Positions 1-12,238 of a stretch of 64,000 bases of DNA are shown here, one piece after another. The DNA lies in the NCBI RefSeq assembly GCF_019175385.1, contig NC_083346.1, positions 57,999,821 through 58,063,820 on the forward strand. The letters run 5' to 3'. The notes below the pieces were generated by a model. It saw only the letters and a program-made list of their open reading frames with translations, was not told where the DNA came from and searched no databases. The position numbers and the translations under genes were made by a program. The DNA is from Lycium barbarum. Its lineage: Eukaryota; Streptophyta; Magnoliopsida; Solanales; Solanaceae. Position 1 is the first letter of the stretch; every line of letters starts with the position of its first letter.

Positions 1-1440
1 CATTGTAGTAGAGTTTTGGGGAAAATCCTACAGAGGTGTAGGTCGTGGTTTTTATTGTCCTTGTGAGATGGGTGGTTTCCATGTAAAATTCTTGTTTTCT
101 TTACTTACCTGCTTTTTATATTCTGCAAGACGCTAGCATAGAACAAGAAGAGTAACATGTTCCATCCTATAGACAAAAATTGCATACTGCACTAGGATAG
201 GAAGTAGGTTGTGCAACCCAACAGTGACATTAAAATTCAAAGTTGTAATTAATTGTGCCTTGAGTATGCGTTTGGGTTTCAAATCTAACTAGTGAAGAAA
301 TTCAAGTGCCATTGTGTTGTGAGCTTCGAGATACATATTCATTTGCCATATTCACAATTCAGAACTTGTCTGGTTAGTCATTCTATTTCTCTAAGGATTG
401 ATTGGTTGTAGAGACGACCTTAGGCTTTCTTTGGAATGTGTTTAAGCCTTTTTTGCCTCTGCTTATCCACTTGGTCTAATATATATTCCCCTGGTGTCCC
501 ATTTTGAGCCTAATGACATTTTTCTTGTCTAGCCAATGACAAAAATATCCCCTTGTTTCAAAAATTCCCTTTTTTTTATCCTTCCATTCTTAATGCTGAA
601 AATTTTGGTTGTGAAGCTAAATGCCTAAGTTGGGGGTGAAACACAAAGAGCAAGGTTTAAACCTAAGTTGGGGGTGAAGTTGGATGGCTTAGTCAATGAT
701 TCGATGTTATTCAAATTTAAAAAAAAAAGTGAAAAAAGTAATGAAAAAGCTGAAAATCTAGAAAATAGTTGCACAAAAAGAGTGAAGAATAAAAGGTAGT
801 CAGTCACATCGGGGTTGTAGTAGTCAAAGGAAGAAAGGGAAATAAAAGGGAGCAACTGGGTTGAATGTGGTGTTGAGATCAAGGAGGGCGTAGTAACTCT
901 TATCCATGTAACTATCCTACCCGTCCCTAAGCCCACATTATAAGCCGTGAAAAGGCCTTATGTGATCTCAACCGAAGAATATGAAGTTAGTAGTAAATGA
1001 AGATAAGGACAAGCCTATGATGTGTGAAATTGTGGCATGTGAACTTCCTTGTTAGAGTGAGTGTATTCTCTTCTCCTTTGTTTTTTGTCTCTTGTGTCTT
1101 ATGAATATATGCATTTTAGGGACTTTCTTGGGTCATTGTGAGGACATATAGAGTGCAACACTTGGTAGAATGGTACTTTCTGAACTAAGACTCTTGTGCA
1201 CGTCTTTTGAACTAAGGAAATTCTGTCACAAATTGAGGTTGTATGTATCAATCTTGAACGTCATGAGTAATGCATCGTTGTAATCCAAAATAGAGTGAGG
1301 ATTGATATTGTCTAGAGCATGGGCCTGTAAGTAATTGCTATTACCATTGTAGTCATACCTACTTTGTGATACTTGAATGTGTGTTGTAGTCATGCCGTAT
1401 AGTCTTAGTTGCTTGGCAACAAGAAAGACTTTAAGTTGGG
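1..1440 (+). mobile_element. 3' non-coding tail of a Tat/Athila-like Ty3/gypsy element
   Basis: AT-rich sequence without a convincing reading frame. It holds two copies of a phrase reading CCTAAGTTGGGGGTGAA (about 623 and 662), then an A-rich stretch around 720-770. It ends in a purine-rich tract and TTAAGTTGGG at 1420-1440, directly before an LTR-like TGTTGATG start. Phrases of the AAGTTGGGGGTG type are typical of the stretch before the 3' LTR in Tat/Ogre/Athila plant elements; this is family knowledge, not a search result. The gag-pol part would lie to the left of the window. The element class is inferred, and the left limit is the window edge. Confidence 0.45.
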
Positions 1441-2734
1441 TGTGTTGATGTGTGTGGAACTACGACACATTTGATGTTTTTTACATGATGTGTTTATTGC
1501 TTTAAAGTATATTTTATGTTATTTCTTAGTTGTTTTATGATTGTTTAGGGATATTAACTCAAAGTGTCAAAGACGAGCAAAAGTGCCAAATTAAAGTTGG
1601 AAGTGATGAAATACGGCGCAAAATGCAATATGCTGCGACAAATCTCAACACAAATCACAACATAAAACCCAGATATTGTACACCAAAATGCAGAGAAAAT
1701 ATGCAGTGCAAATCGCCATATGCGGTGCAAAATGACTAACGATTTGAAGGAGACCAAAACTTGTTCTGCATTGGAGTCAAATGAAATGCTTCGCATATCA
1801 CCATCTGCGGTTTGATATGCGGCATAGATAGAACTGATGGGCCATTTTTGTCCAGCTTTTGTGCATAATCTTTAGAGGTTATAAATGCATTTTTAGGTTT
1901 TTTATTCATGATTCAACATTGGAAACTTGTCCCACTTGTACGGAGCGTTGTGTACTCCATTGTTGAAGCTTTTAAGAGATTATTCCATCTTTTCTTGTCA
2001 TCTTCCTTTCATTGTAAACTTTTAATGTCTTCTTTAATACTTTGTTTTGTACTTCTGGACATGAGTAGCTAACTTTAATACAAAGGTTGTGGACCTAATG
2101 ATGGGTGTTTACCATTGAATATATGCATAATGAGTTGTTGGTTTCTATTTATTTCTCTTTCTTTGATGTTGGTTGGTGCTTGTAAACATTAACCTATGCC
2201 ATTACTCTTTCTTTACTTCGAAAAGTGAGTTAGAGTTTGGTAGAAATGATCAATAGCAAGAACTCGAGGCGTTAACACTCGTTTAATAGACTCAATAGAG
2301 ATTATATGAGTTTACTTGCCATAAATTGATGGTTCTTCATCACAACTCTTTTGCATTTGGAAAATTCATAAAGAGGAAATACTTTCTAACTATTGGGAAA
2401 TATTAGAGAGTCGTTTAGAGATCAAGTGCATACTTTACAATGACCCATTAGAAGTAGATCATATTAACACGTATATCATTACATTTCATTAACGGGGACA
2501 CAACCTTGGTTTCTCTTTCCACTTGTTAAATCTTAAGTTAAAATATCTAATAGAAATACCAAATCCTTTTACAACTTACCGGAGTAGGATTACAACTAAA
2601 TTCAAGTAACACACTACAAAAAAATAATCTTTTCACACTATATTCCTTATGGAATTCGACCCCAACTTAATTGGGTTACTATTTTTGACATAGATCGCCT
2701 AACGCCATAAATCTAGGTGTAATTTGAGCATATC
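1441..2734 (+). repeat. Probable 3' LTR of the Tat/Athila-like element
   Basis: The block starts TGTGTTGATG just after a polypurine-like tract and ends TTTGAGCATATCA. The last 120 bases contain TGGAATTCGACCCCAACT and GGGTTACTA, a layout common near the 3' end of Tat-lineage LTRs. Inside are repeats of a CATATGCGGTGCAAA type (about 1705-1735, 1790-1825). No second LTR is in the window, so LTR identity and the target duplication cannot be tested. The ends may be off by a few bases. Confidence 0.5.
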
Positions 2735-3047
2735 AAATTACATAAAAAAAGAATTAGATTTTGACAAATATTCAGCCAAACAGGGATTATCTAAACTATT
2801 CTTGGGCTTTACGAAATGCAAGCAACATGTTACATCTCGTCTCCCCCAAAAGCTAAGGACGTTTCGTACTTGTAGCAAGGTAGCTTACGGAATGGTAACG
2901 TCATAAGCTTGCAAAGAATTTAAGTCATGACTGTCACGGGGTTAGAGAATCGTATTGGAGAGTATGCTTCCATGAGTATCAATGTTTAAGTTCGTAAGTA
3001 ACAAGTACCGGAAGGATTGGGAGTCAAGCGGATGAAAAACGAAAAGA
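2735..3047. other. Unassigned 313-bp spacer
   Basis: This lies between the Tat-like LTR and the old LTR at 3048. I see no gene, clear repeat or RNA gene in it. Confidence 0.4.
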
Positions 3048-4055
3048 TGTTGCACCTTGAAAATCTCGTAGCGCTAGTGTCATAAGTAAACTAACGTGAG
3101 CCCGGAGAGACCGTGGAACTCTTATAAGGCTAAGAAAGACTTCTAACAAGTATTAAGAGAATATCTAAAGGCTCCAAGGTCAAGCGGATTGAAGAAAGTT
3201 AGTTGTCTAAAGCTTTGGGAAAAACTTGGCAGAATTTCGGATGCGATTTTTTGTCCAAATTCAGTGAGGTATATCTCATAGCATTTGAGGAATTATGGAA
3301 TGGAAAACCTATCCAAATTGAAGTTCATTGAGTCTAGTTTTGCGACGCAATAAATTGTTCATCGATACAACCTTGGAGTAGGAAGTTATGGACATTTCAA
3401 TACGGACTGCCAGAAGCTCGGCGACCTGGGCGAAAGTTCTAGAAACAAGCCCAAAAATCGGCCCAATGAGCCCAACCTGACTTTGGACCTTATAAAAAGG
3501 CCCCAAACCTCATTTTACCTCATTTTATCGACACCTAAAGCTCTAGAACCCTCTCTACACATGCAAGCACCCTTCTAATCATATTACATCAATTTTAGCC
3601 AAAACTAGTAAAAAAGCACACATCAATCCAAGCTCGGAAGGTGCACGTAGCTTCGTAGATTTCTATTCTCGTCATCGTATCGCTGTGGAGAAGGCGAAAA
3701 CTTCAAGCCCGAGTGGTAGTACATGCATGCAATCCCACTTAAGGTAAGATCCCTTCTCTATTATTAAAGATTTACATAAATCTGTATTGGATCTTGCTAG
3801 ATGTTGCTCATATTAAGTTGAATTGGTGGAAACCCGAAATAATCTAAGATGGATATTGTTGATGGTGGTAATGGGTGATTTTGATAGGTTTGCATGAATA
3901 TGGATTCAGATTAATTATTGTTGGTGTTGGTAATTTTTGTCGTCGTTGTTGCTGCTACTGTCGCGATTTGAGACGTAACAAAAATAGAGGAAATGCTGCC
4001 CGAATTTCCGTAACTTTGGGATAATTGGGAAAATAATACCTAAGTGTTGACATGT
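3048..4055 (+). repeat. Old Ty3/gypsy LTR, left part (split by element A)
   Basis: It starts TGTTGCACCTTGAAAATC, the form used by the Del/Tekay-like LTRs in this window. It includes AGGAAATGCTGCCCGAATTTC (about 3989), a phrase shared with the other LTRs. It is interrupted at 4055/4056 by element A and resumes at 27718. Removing A gives an LTR of about 2.39 kb. No PPT precedes it and no primer site follows 29098, so a solo LTR is the best reading. The flanks AAAGA (3043-3047) and CAACA (29099-29103) do not form a clean target duplication, which fits an old insertion or a slightly wrong end. Confidence 0.6.
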
Positions 4056-5456
4056 TGTTACACCTTGGAAATTTCATGTCGTCCTGTAGTGAATGAACCA
4101 ATGCGAGCTTAAGGATAACAGGAAGTTCTTAAGACTATAAGATGGATATTTAGTAGTCTTAGAATGCATACGTTATGATTTTTAAGTCATATGAATTGAT
4201 GAAATAAGGACAAGTGGAGTATAGGTGGGGTTTAGGAAAGGTTTCGTAAATTATTGCATTAAGAATTGTTTGGTAAGGCCTTGAGGATGAGTTATAGGGA
4301 TGTTTAGATCATTAATGAAGTATTAAAGAAGTGTTAACAAGGTTGTATAAGGATTGGAGATCAAACGAAACGACGAGGATAACTTCGGAAAAGCTGTGAG
4401 TTACACGACTACCTTTCACACACTGTAGAACTTTATACGGACCGTATAAGGGTCCGTATAACCCAACAGGAAGAATGTTTTCCATGGTGGTGAACCACGG
4501 ACACTTATACGGACCGTACAAGGTTATACGGACCGTATAACTGGTCCGTATAGTATCCGACGGGCTAGACAAGTTGTAAGTATAAATACATGTTTCCACT
4601 CTTATTTTCTCATTCTTTCCACTTCTCCACTTCTCTCCAAACTTCTAGACTATTCCATACACTTCTTCAAGGGAAACCAAAGATCAAACACTAATATTCA
4701 AGGGAAATCAAGCATATGGAAGCTTCCTAGGGTTATGGAGGTTAGAGATTTCCTTCGAAATTAAAGCAAGGGTTTTCTCCAAGTAAAGCAACCCCAACCA
4801 AAACCCGATGGGCTAATGCTTATCACACCGTACCTATATGGTCGGACAGCTTATACATATATGCATACATGATATGATGATGATTATAAAGTAAGTTAGC
4901 ATGCATTATTTCAGTTTTAAGTGACAGTCAGTTACAGATCGCTCTTCATTCGATGTCTCTGTATTTCATTGATATATAATTATTGTTTATGCCTTACATA
5001 CTCGGTACAATGTTCATACTGACATCCTTTCTTCTTGGACGATGTGTTCATGCCCACAGGTTGACAGGGAGACGATGCAGATCCATATGAGCTATCAGCA
5101 GATTTACAGGAGCACTCCATTATTCCGGAGATGCTATTTGGTTTATTATTTTGCGTACATATTTGGGCACGGCGGGGTCCTGTCCCGTCCTCATGTCTAG
5201 TACTCTAGTAGAGGCTCGTAGATACGAATGTGTGGGTAGTATGGTCTCACAATGTCGTTATATATATATACATTTTATAGCCGAAGGGCTTATGTATATA
5301 AATGTGTATGTGTTTCAAATTGTAAATGGTTTTCCTTATGACTAGAAGTGTGGAGCAATAGATAAAATGCAGAATAAGAATGATAACTAGCAGCATGGGT
5401 GGTGCTCGGTAGTCAGCTCCGGGTACCCATCTTGCCCCCCTAGTCGGGTCGAGACA
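4056..5456 (+). repeat. 5' LTR of element A, internally deleted
   Basis: It runs from TGTTACACCTTGG to GGGTCGAGACA. It is colinear with the 3' LTR (25210-27717) except that 1,041 bases matching 25982-27022 are absent at the junction 4807/4808. A palindrome array (4432-4558) precedes TATAAATA at 4581, the probable TATA box. The (TA) run at 5259-5270 is far shorter than in the 3' LTR. The rest matches the 3' LTR at about 95-97% by eye. Confidence 0.9.
4432..4590 (+). promoter_or_regulatory. LTR promoter: TACGGACCGTA palindrome array and TATA box
   Basis: Several overlapping palindromes of the type TATACGGACCGTATA and half sites GGTCCGTATA occur at 4432-4558, followed about 25 bp later by GTATAAATACA (4580-4590). 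The position and TATA motif suggest the U3 promoter. The palindromes could be binding sites for a dimeric factor; that role is inferred. The same layout is in the 3' LTR (25598-25752). Confidence 0.5.
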
Positions 5457-5460
5457 AAAG

Positions 5461-5475
5461 TGGTATCAGAGTCAG
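5461..5475 (+). other. Primer-binding site of element A
   Basis: TGGTATCAGAGTCAG begins four bases after the LTR end. TGGTATCAGAGC is the complement of the 3' end of plant initiator tRNA-Met, the usual primer for Del/Tekay-like elements. One base differs from the perfect 12-mer. Confidence 0.85.
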
Positions 5476-5664
5476 GCTCAGTCCTAGGAAGTGTCTACGA
5501 GTCGTGTCTAGTAGAGACTTGTTTATGGTGTGTTACGCGCCACACTAATAAAAAGAAAGCTACAGGGCATTTAGGAAAAATGACCATCTTTCATCTTAAG
5601 AAATCGTGCATAGAGCTGTGTTATAAGATTTTCTCCTCCTTAATAGTGTGCTATGATTTCAGAA

Positions 5665-7006
5665 ATGCCGCCAAAGGGAAAAGCTACAGCCGCCCAGAAG
5701 GGAAAGATTACGATGAAAAGGCAGGTAGAAAGAGAGCCGCCAATGAATGTAGAAGAGGGAGAATCACATAATGAGGCTCCATCTAATACTTCTCCCACTC
5801 CGCCTATTATAGAAGAACAAGAGGGGGCTTCAGCTCCAGCTCCTATGCCTCCAGTTCCTCCACTGGTTTCTTTGGGTCAACAAGTGACCGAGGTTATTCA
5901 TTTATTGACGTAGTTAGTTGCCACCCAGGCACAGCGGCAGAATGCGGGTCTAAGTGATCAGGTGGCTAGTACCAGAGCCCGTGATTTCATGAGTTTGAAT
6001 CCTCCGGAGTTTTTCGGGTCAAAGCCGAATGAAGACCCGTAAAGTTTTATCGATGAAATGTTGAGAACATTGAAGATTATTCATGCCTCCGAAACTGAAT
6101 CTGTGGAGTTGGCATCTTATAGACTTCGAGAAGTGGCGGTATTGTGGTACAATAATTGGATATCGTCAAGAAAAGAGAATGCGCCTCCTCCCATTTGGCA
6201 AGAATTTGTAGATGCCTTCATCCGCCACTCTTTGCCACCTGAGGTCCACCGAGCTAGAGTGGATAGGTTCTTAAATCTAAAATAAGGGAATATGAGTGCC
6301 CGTGAGGATAGCCTTTAGTTTAATTCATTGGCTAGGTATGCCCCGACTATGGTGGCCGACATGGGAGGTAGGGTACACAAGTTTGTGAGTGGCTTAAGGC
6401 CACATTTATTTAAGGATTGTTTGACGGCTTCGTTGCAAGATGGGATGGATATTTCTCACATTCAAGCCCATGCCCAGAATTTAGAAGGACAACAACATCC
6501 GCAAAAGGGTGATCATGATATTGATAGAAGGCCAGATCTATGGGGGCAGGAAGTGATTATAGAGGGGAATCAAGAAAGACATATCCCAAACATTCAGGCC
6601 AATCGGCGACTAGTGCGCCTCCACGATTTGCAGGCAGAAGATTTGATTGCTCCTTTCGTTCAGGACAGGGTCAGAGTTCGAGGGCCTCAGATTCTCAGTT
6701 TGGGGGAGATTATAGCCAGATCAGACCCCCAGTACCGCGATGCAGCCAATGCGGTAGATTACATTCCGGACAGTGTCGCCAAGGTTCAGACATTTGCTAT
6801 TCTTGTGGCCAGGTTGGGCACATGATGCGAGATTGCCCGTCGAGGAGTGGTAGAGTTGGGGTCCAGCCCATAGGATCAACGGCTGGTTCTTCTTCAGTGC
6901 GTTCGATTGGGCAGACTGCCCAGATTCCAGTAGGTCGAGGTAGAGGCAGAGGGGGAACATTTACTTCAGGTTCCACTCAGCCCCGTGTGTATGCTTTAGC
7001 CGGATG
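5665..7006 (+). pseudogene. Element A gag (capsid and zinc knuckle), broken
   Basis: Gag would form the retrotransposon particle and bind its RNA. The ATG at 5665 starts a basic segment (MPPKGKATAAQKG). A proline-rich linker follows, then a Retrotrans_gag-type capsid core (SLNPPEFFGSKP, near 5990; ASYRLREVAVLWY, near 6115; PPIWQEFVDAFIRHSLPPE, near 6198). The nucleocapsid has a CX2CX4HX4C knuckle (CYSCGQVGHMMRDC, near 6798) preceded by a second Cys pair (CSQCGRLHSGQC). In-frame stops occur near 5911, 6040, 6283 and 6316, and the frame changes between about 6480 and 6560. The intact capsid region contrasts with element B, which lacks it. Confidence 0.9.
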
Positions 7007-7031
7007 ACAGGATCTTGAGTCCTCCCCGAAT

Positions 7032-9125
7032 ATGGGTACAGGTACATTATTCGTATTTTTCCATGATGTGTATGCATTGATAGATCCGGGTTCTACCCTA
7101 TCTTATATTACTCCGTATGTTGCTAGTCGTATTGGGGTGAAACCTGAACTGATAAAACCTTTTGAGGTATCTACTCCGGTTGGTGACCCCGTGATAGCTA
7201 GACAAGTGTATAAAAATTGTGTAATTGTGATATGCGACCGCCAGGCCAAAGTTGATTTAGTTGAGCTGGAAATGTTAGATTTCGATGTGATTATGGGTAT
7301 GGATTGGCTGGCCTCATGTTATGCTAATGTTGATAGTCGAATGAAAGTAGTACGATTTCAATTTCCAGGAGAGCCCGTGCTTGAATGGAAAGGTAATACA
7401 GCATCTCCAAGAGGTAGGTTTATTTCCTACCTTAAGGCAAGAAAGATGATAGCTAAGGGCTACATTTATCACTTAGTCCGAGTTCATGACACCAAAGCAA
7501 AGTCGCCAACTTTCTAATCCGTTCCATTTGGATGTATTCCCAGATGAACTTCCAGATCTTCCACCAGAAAGAGAGATTGATTTTTCCATTGATGTGTTGC
7601 CGGACACCAAGCCTAACTCTATTCCTCCTTACCGAGTGGCTCCGGCAGAATTGAAAGAATTAAAAGCACAGTCGAAAGATTTGCTTGAGAAGGGGTTTAT
7701 TAGACCCAGTTCATCACCGTAGGGAGCACCAGTCTTATTCGTGAGAAATAAAGATGGCTCCCTATGAATGTGCATCGATTATAGGTAGTTGAATAAGGTG
7801 ACGATAAAGAACAAATATCCTCTTCCGAGAATTGATGATTTCTTTGATCAATTACAAGGTCCCAAGTGGTTTTCCAAAATAGACTTGAGGTCAGGATATC
7901 ATCAAGTGATAGTTAGAGAAAAAGATATTCCCAAGACAGCTTTCAGAACGAGGTACGGCCATTATGAATTCCGGGTGATGGCGTTTGGGTTAACTAATGC
8001 TCCGGCAGTGTTCATGAATTTGATGAATAATGTATTCAGGCCTCTCTTGGATTTATTCGTAATAGTGTTTATTGACGATATTCTGGTATATTCTCGCATA
8101 GAAACAGAACATGCAGATCATTTACGTATTGTTCTTGGAATTCTTCGAACTCGAGAATTGTATGCAAAATTCTCAAAGTGCGAGTTTTCGCTGAATTCGG
8201 TGACATTTTTATGTCATGTTATTTCAGATGATGGCATTCGAGTTGACACTCAGAAAATCAAAGCTGTGAAGACTTGGCCAAGGCCTACGACACCCACAGA
8301 AGTCCGTAGTTTTCTGGGATTGGCAGGGTACTATACAAGGTTCGTAGAAGGATTCTCCTCTATTTCAGCCCCATTGACAAAGCTAACCCAAAAGTCAGCT
8401 AAGTTCCAGTGGAATGATGCTTGTGAACGTAGCTTCCAAGAGTTGAAGGACAGATTAACCTCAGCCCCAGTCTTGACACTCCCAGAACGGCCAAATGGTT
8501 ATGTTGTATATTGTGATGCTTCCGGTGTTGGGTTAGGATGTGTGTTAATGCAGCACGGTAAAGTCATTGTTTATGCTTCGAGACAACTGCAGAAACATGA
8601 AAAGAACTACCCAACTCATGATCTCGAATTGGCTACAGTTATCCATGCATTCAAAATGTGGAGACACTACTTGTATGGTGTGCATGTTGATATCTATACA
8701 GATCACAAGAGTCTTCAATATATTTTCAAATAGAAGGAGTTGAATCTGCGGCAGAGGTGGTGGTTAGAATTATTGAAAGACTATGATGTGAGTATTTTAT
8801 ACCACCCCGGAAAGGCAAATGTAATAGCTGATGCGCTTAGCCGCTGATCAATGGGCAGCCTATGTGAAGCTCCTCCGGAAAAGAAATAATTAATTCATGA
8901 GCTCCATCAACTAGCTAATCTTGGAGTACGTTTAATTGATTTAGGCAGTGCAAGAATTGGTATTAATAATCCCATAGTTTCGTCCCTGGATAAGGAAGTA
9001 AAAGAGCGCCAATATGAAGATCCTCAGTTGAGCCATTATAGAGACACACTTCATGAAAAAGAGAAGTCTCCATTTGAAAATTCTATGGATGGAATTCTTA
9101 AATACCGAGGCAGACTATGTGTTCC
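7032..9125 (+). pseudogene. Element A pol, first part: protease, reverse transcriptase, RNase H
   Basis: The protease has the DxGS-type motif [13 protein letters not shown] (near 7075) and MGMDWLA (near 7293). The frame breaks near 7516. The RT follows with [12 protein letters not shown], then [13 protein letters not shown] (near 7875), [12 protein letters not shown] and the catalytic FIDDILVYS (near 8070). RNase H has [13 protein letters not shown] (near 8510), [10 protein letters not shown] and [11 protein letters not shown] (near 8697). Stops occur at 7720, near 7766 and 7783, at 8731 and near 8845. The coding run stops at 9125, where element B is inserted just upstream of the integrase, and resumes at 21385 after the GTTCC duplication. 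Confidence 0.92.
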
Positions 9126-9277
9126 TGTCATGACCCGACTAGGGGCCGTGACGGGTACTCGGGGCTAACCACCGAGCACCACTCATTCTATTACTCATCG
9201 TACTCAAATCATAAAAAAAATCATTTTTCATTTGGAAATATAATCACTTATGTACACATACACCCTTCGGCTACAAA

Positions 9278-9362
<85 letters not shown>

Positions 9363-11611
9363 CATAATAGCAACTTCGTGAGACAATATAACCCACACCT
9401 GCGTATCTACGAGCCTCTACTAGAGTGCTAGACATAAGGACGGGACAGGACCCCGTCATGCCCAAAATATACATACGTACAAAAAAAGAATAATCAAAGG
9501 CACCTCCGGAACAATGGAGTGCTCTCAAGTCAGCTAATAGCTCCTACGAGTCTGGATCAAGATCACCTCCCTGTCTACCTGTGGGCATGAACACAGCGTC
9601 CAAAGAAAACGGACATCACTACGAGCATTGTACTGAGTATGAGAGGCATAAGTAATAGTAATACATCAATGAGATAAAGGAAGCATCAAATAAAGAGCAA
9701 CTGTATTTGACTGTCAATTATAAAAGAAATAATGCATGTTGGATTACTTCATAATCATCATCATATCATGTATGCATAAATGTATAACCTGCCCGGCCAT
9801 ATAGGTACGGTGTGATAATCATTAGCCTGCGTCCAAGCCTTCCGCGTCCGGGGTACCATCTCATGCCACCCACTAGTGGTGCTGCCCGTGCTATATAGAC
9901 ACGATGTAATATCCATAAGCCACCCGCCTTAGCGGTGCTGCCCGTGCCATATAGGCGCGGTGTAATATCATCAATATGTACTCGTCATAATGCATGCACA
10001 GAAACTCAAAGATAGTTATACTTTATCGAGGTGACATAAGGTCGTGAACCCCCGATTCCATTATGGAGCATTTATAAGTATTCTGCCTCACCCTGAAGGA
10101 AATAGTATATAAGGTGAGTGTATACATTAAACAACAGTATTAACTTTGTAGGAACATCATATCATGAACTCTAGAATCTGTAGAGTTAAGCTCATCATCA
10201 TCATTATTGGGCTCATAATATATCTCTTATCTCATATAGCTATTCATGAACATAGACTCTTAGCTTTCCGGGATATAGAGGATTCATGGAGAAGAAGGAA
10301 AAATCATGCCATCGGATTCATGCCATAGAAAGAAAGGGCTAGCCTCACATACCTTTTACGTTTAACTAATCTATCGCTTGCTTGTTCTCCTTCAATGCCC
10401 ACGTTTCTACCTTCAAGAGAATTCGCATTAACATTAGCTAATCGATTACTTAAACGTGCTTACTAAAGCTAAAGAATATTGGGCAGCATTTCCTTTGTTT
10501 ATACTACTTTCCCCGTATTCTATATCAACTCCCAAACATTGATAACAACATTCACAATATCACAAGCAATAATCATCATTCATCTATACTACCCAAATTT
10601 TACAATTTCACTCCAATTTCTCCATAATCATGGTCCTAATTCATTATTGCATTTTCTCACATATAATACTTATTCCATGTTCTAAATATCGTTCACAACA
10701 TACTTACAATCACAACGTACCAATATTCCTAATTCACCCCAAACTACTACTCAACAATGACACTATTCACACATTCATGACCCATTTTCTATATCTTTCT
10801 ACAATCCAAGTGTTTTATCCTTCCAATACCTTAAAGAACATGGAATGATCATAAAACTTACCTTGCATGATGGGAGAATAAGCCTTGAGTGTAACTGCTC
10901 TTCTTGCACCAAAACCCTAGCTCACTTCCCTTGAGATTTCTTGGTGTAGATGAACTTTTATTAGGTTTCATACACTTGATTTTGTGGGTTTGATGTAGTT
11001 GATCATAGATTTCTCTTGGTTTCTTGTGGGTGGAATGTTCTAGATATTTCTATAGAGAAGGGGAGTGAAAAGGGAAAATGAAATGAAATGAACTTGGATC
11101 CCTTATTAATACACAAAATCTGACCCGTCAAGGATATACGGACCAACATACGCTCCGTATCTTCTATACGGGCCGTATGTTTGGTCCAGTGAGAGTTTCC
11201 CATCTTGGCTAAATATACGGCCTAACATAAGGCCAGTATAATTTATACGACCAGTATGTTGGGCCGTATAATGCCCAGGTGTTCCGATTTCGTTCTCGTC
11301 GACTCGTTTGATCTCCAATCCTTATGGAACCTTCTTAACACTTGTTTATCACTTCATTAACAATCTAAGGGACGTTATAACTCTTCACCAAATCATCATT
11401 TAATCATCATACATTGTTACTCATAAATCCTTTCCGATACATAACGTATGCCTTGCCTTCCTTAACAACTTCCGCCTCCTACTTCTCATGTCTTTGAAAT
11501 CTCATTTAGAATCATCATATGTTATTTATTACTCATCAAAACATCAAATATGTCGCGCCCTACGTCAGTCTATTCACTGTGAATGAGCGGAAAATTTTCC
11601 GAGGTGTAACA
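9126..11611 (-). repeat. 3' LTR of element B
   Basis: On the plus strand it begins TGTCATGACCCGAC and ends CGAGGTGTAACA. It matches 18977-21384 in order and content at roughly 96-97% by eye. The main size difference is the (TA)n run at 9283-9358. Degenerate palindromes of the TACGGNCCGTA type lie at 11131-11270, next to GTATTAATAAGG (minus strand, about 11101-11112), a possible TATA region. Confidence 0.9.
9283..9358. repeat. (TA)38 microsatellite in the LTR of B
   Basis: An uninterrupted TA run of 76 bases. The 5' LTR of B has a much shorter run at the same place (19132-19153), and element A's LTRs carry (TA)n at the equivalent point (5259-5270, 27479-27529). Confidence 0.95.
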
Positions 11612-11624
11612 TTCTTCCCCCCTT
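11612..11624 (-). other. Polypurine tract of element B
   Basis: On the minus strand this reads AAGGGGGGAAGAA, directly before the 3' LTR start TGTTACACC. Such a tract primes plus-strand DNA synthesis. The neighbouring CATTCGTCCTCGAATG (about 11630) is also found beside the PPT of elements A and E. Confidence 0.85.
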
Positions 11625-11869
11625 GGGAACATTCGTCCTCGAATGTTAAACTATCCGGGAATTCTATGAAAATTTCGCCAGAGTTTCCCCTGTAATATGA
11701 CACTACCATCCTGTCACAACATCCCACAACAATATTGCCTCACACGGCCACAACACAATAGCAATATAAATTTGCCACACGCGACCAATATGCATAAAAA
11801 GAAATCATACATACCTCATAATCTTGATGTTTCGTCTCGAATGTTTTCCGGGCTTGAAACAAGTACGGA

Positions 11870-12238
11870 CACTTGGATTTCGTATTTTCTTCCGCTTCCC
11901 GAGTCATTCTCCTCAGTTGCTACTTTGCCATGAGACCTTAACTGAGGCCACTTCTTTATTTCGAAGTCTCCGTACTTGCCTATCTAATATGACAATGGGA
12001 AACCTCTTCATAAATCAACTTTTCTGTCACTTGAACATCATTTACTGGCATGATCCTAGTAGGATTTCCAACATATTTATGAAGCATCGAGACATGTAAA
12101 ACTGGGTGAACTGACTCCAAACCATGAGGTAGATCTAATTCATAATCCACCTTGCCTATTGGCGCACCACCTCATAAGGTCTAATGTATCGGGGACTAAG
12201 CTCCCCCTTCATTCAGTGATATTATTGCATTCGTAAGT
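11870..12238 (-). pseudogene. Element B pol remnant: integrase end and chromodomain-like tail
   Basis: Minus-strand sequence matches, with changes, the last part of pol in elements A and E: GKLSPRYI-like residues near 12190, the VFHV/LR region near 12090, DVQVTEKL near 12035 and RQVRRLR-like residues near 11965. It begins abruptly at 12238, where unrelated sequence adjoins, so the catalytic parts of pol are absent. It is full of small changes and cannot make a working protein. Confidence 0.7.

Noticed and set aside
1530..1796. Short overlapping open frames on both strands
   Set aside because: They are inside the probable Tat-like LTR and show no conserved pattern.
5665..9125. Endogenous pararetrovirus (caulimovirus) as source of the RT
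   Set aside because: The domain order with integrase and chromodomain-like tail, LTRs and PPT is that of Ty3/gypsy elements; no movement protein or virion-associated protein is present.
9117..9528. Open frames with long Ile-Tyr runs on both strands
   Set aside because: They are translations of the (TA)n microsatellite in an LTR.
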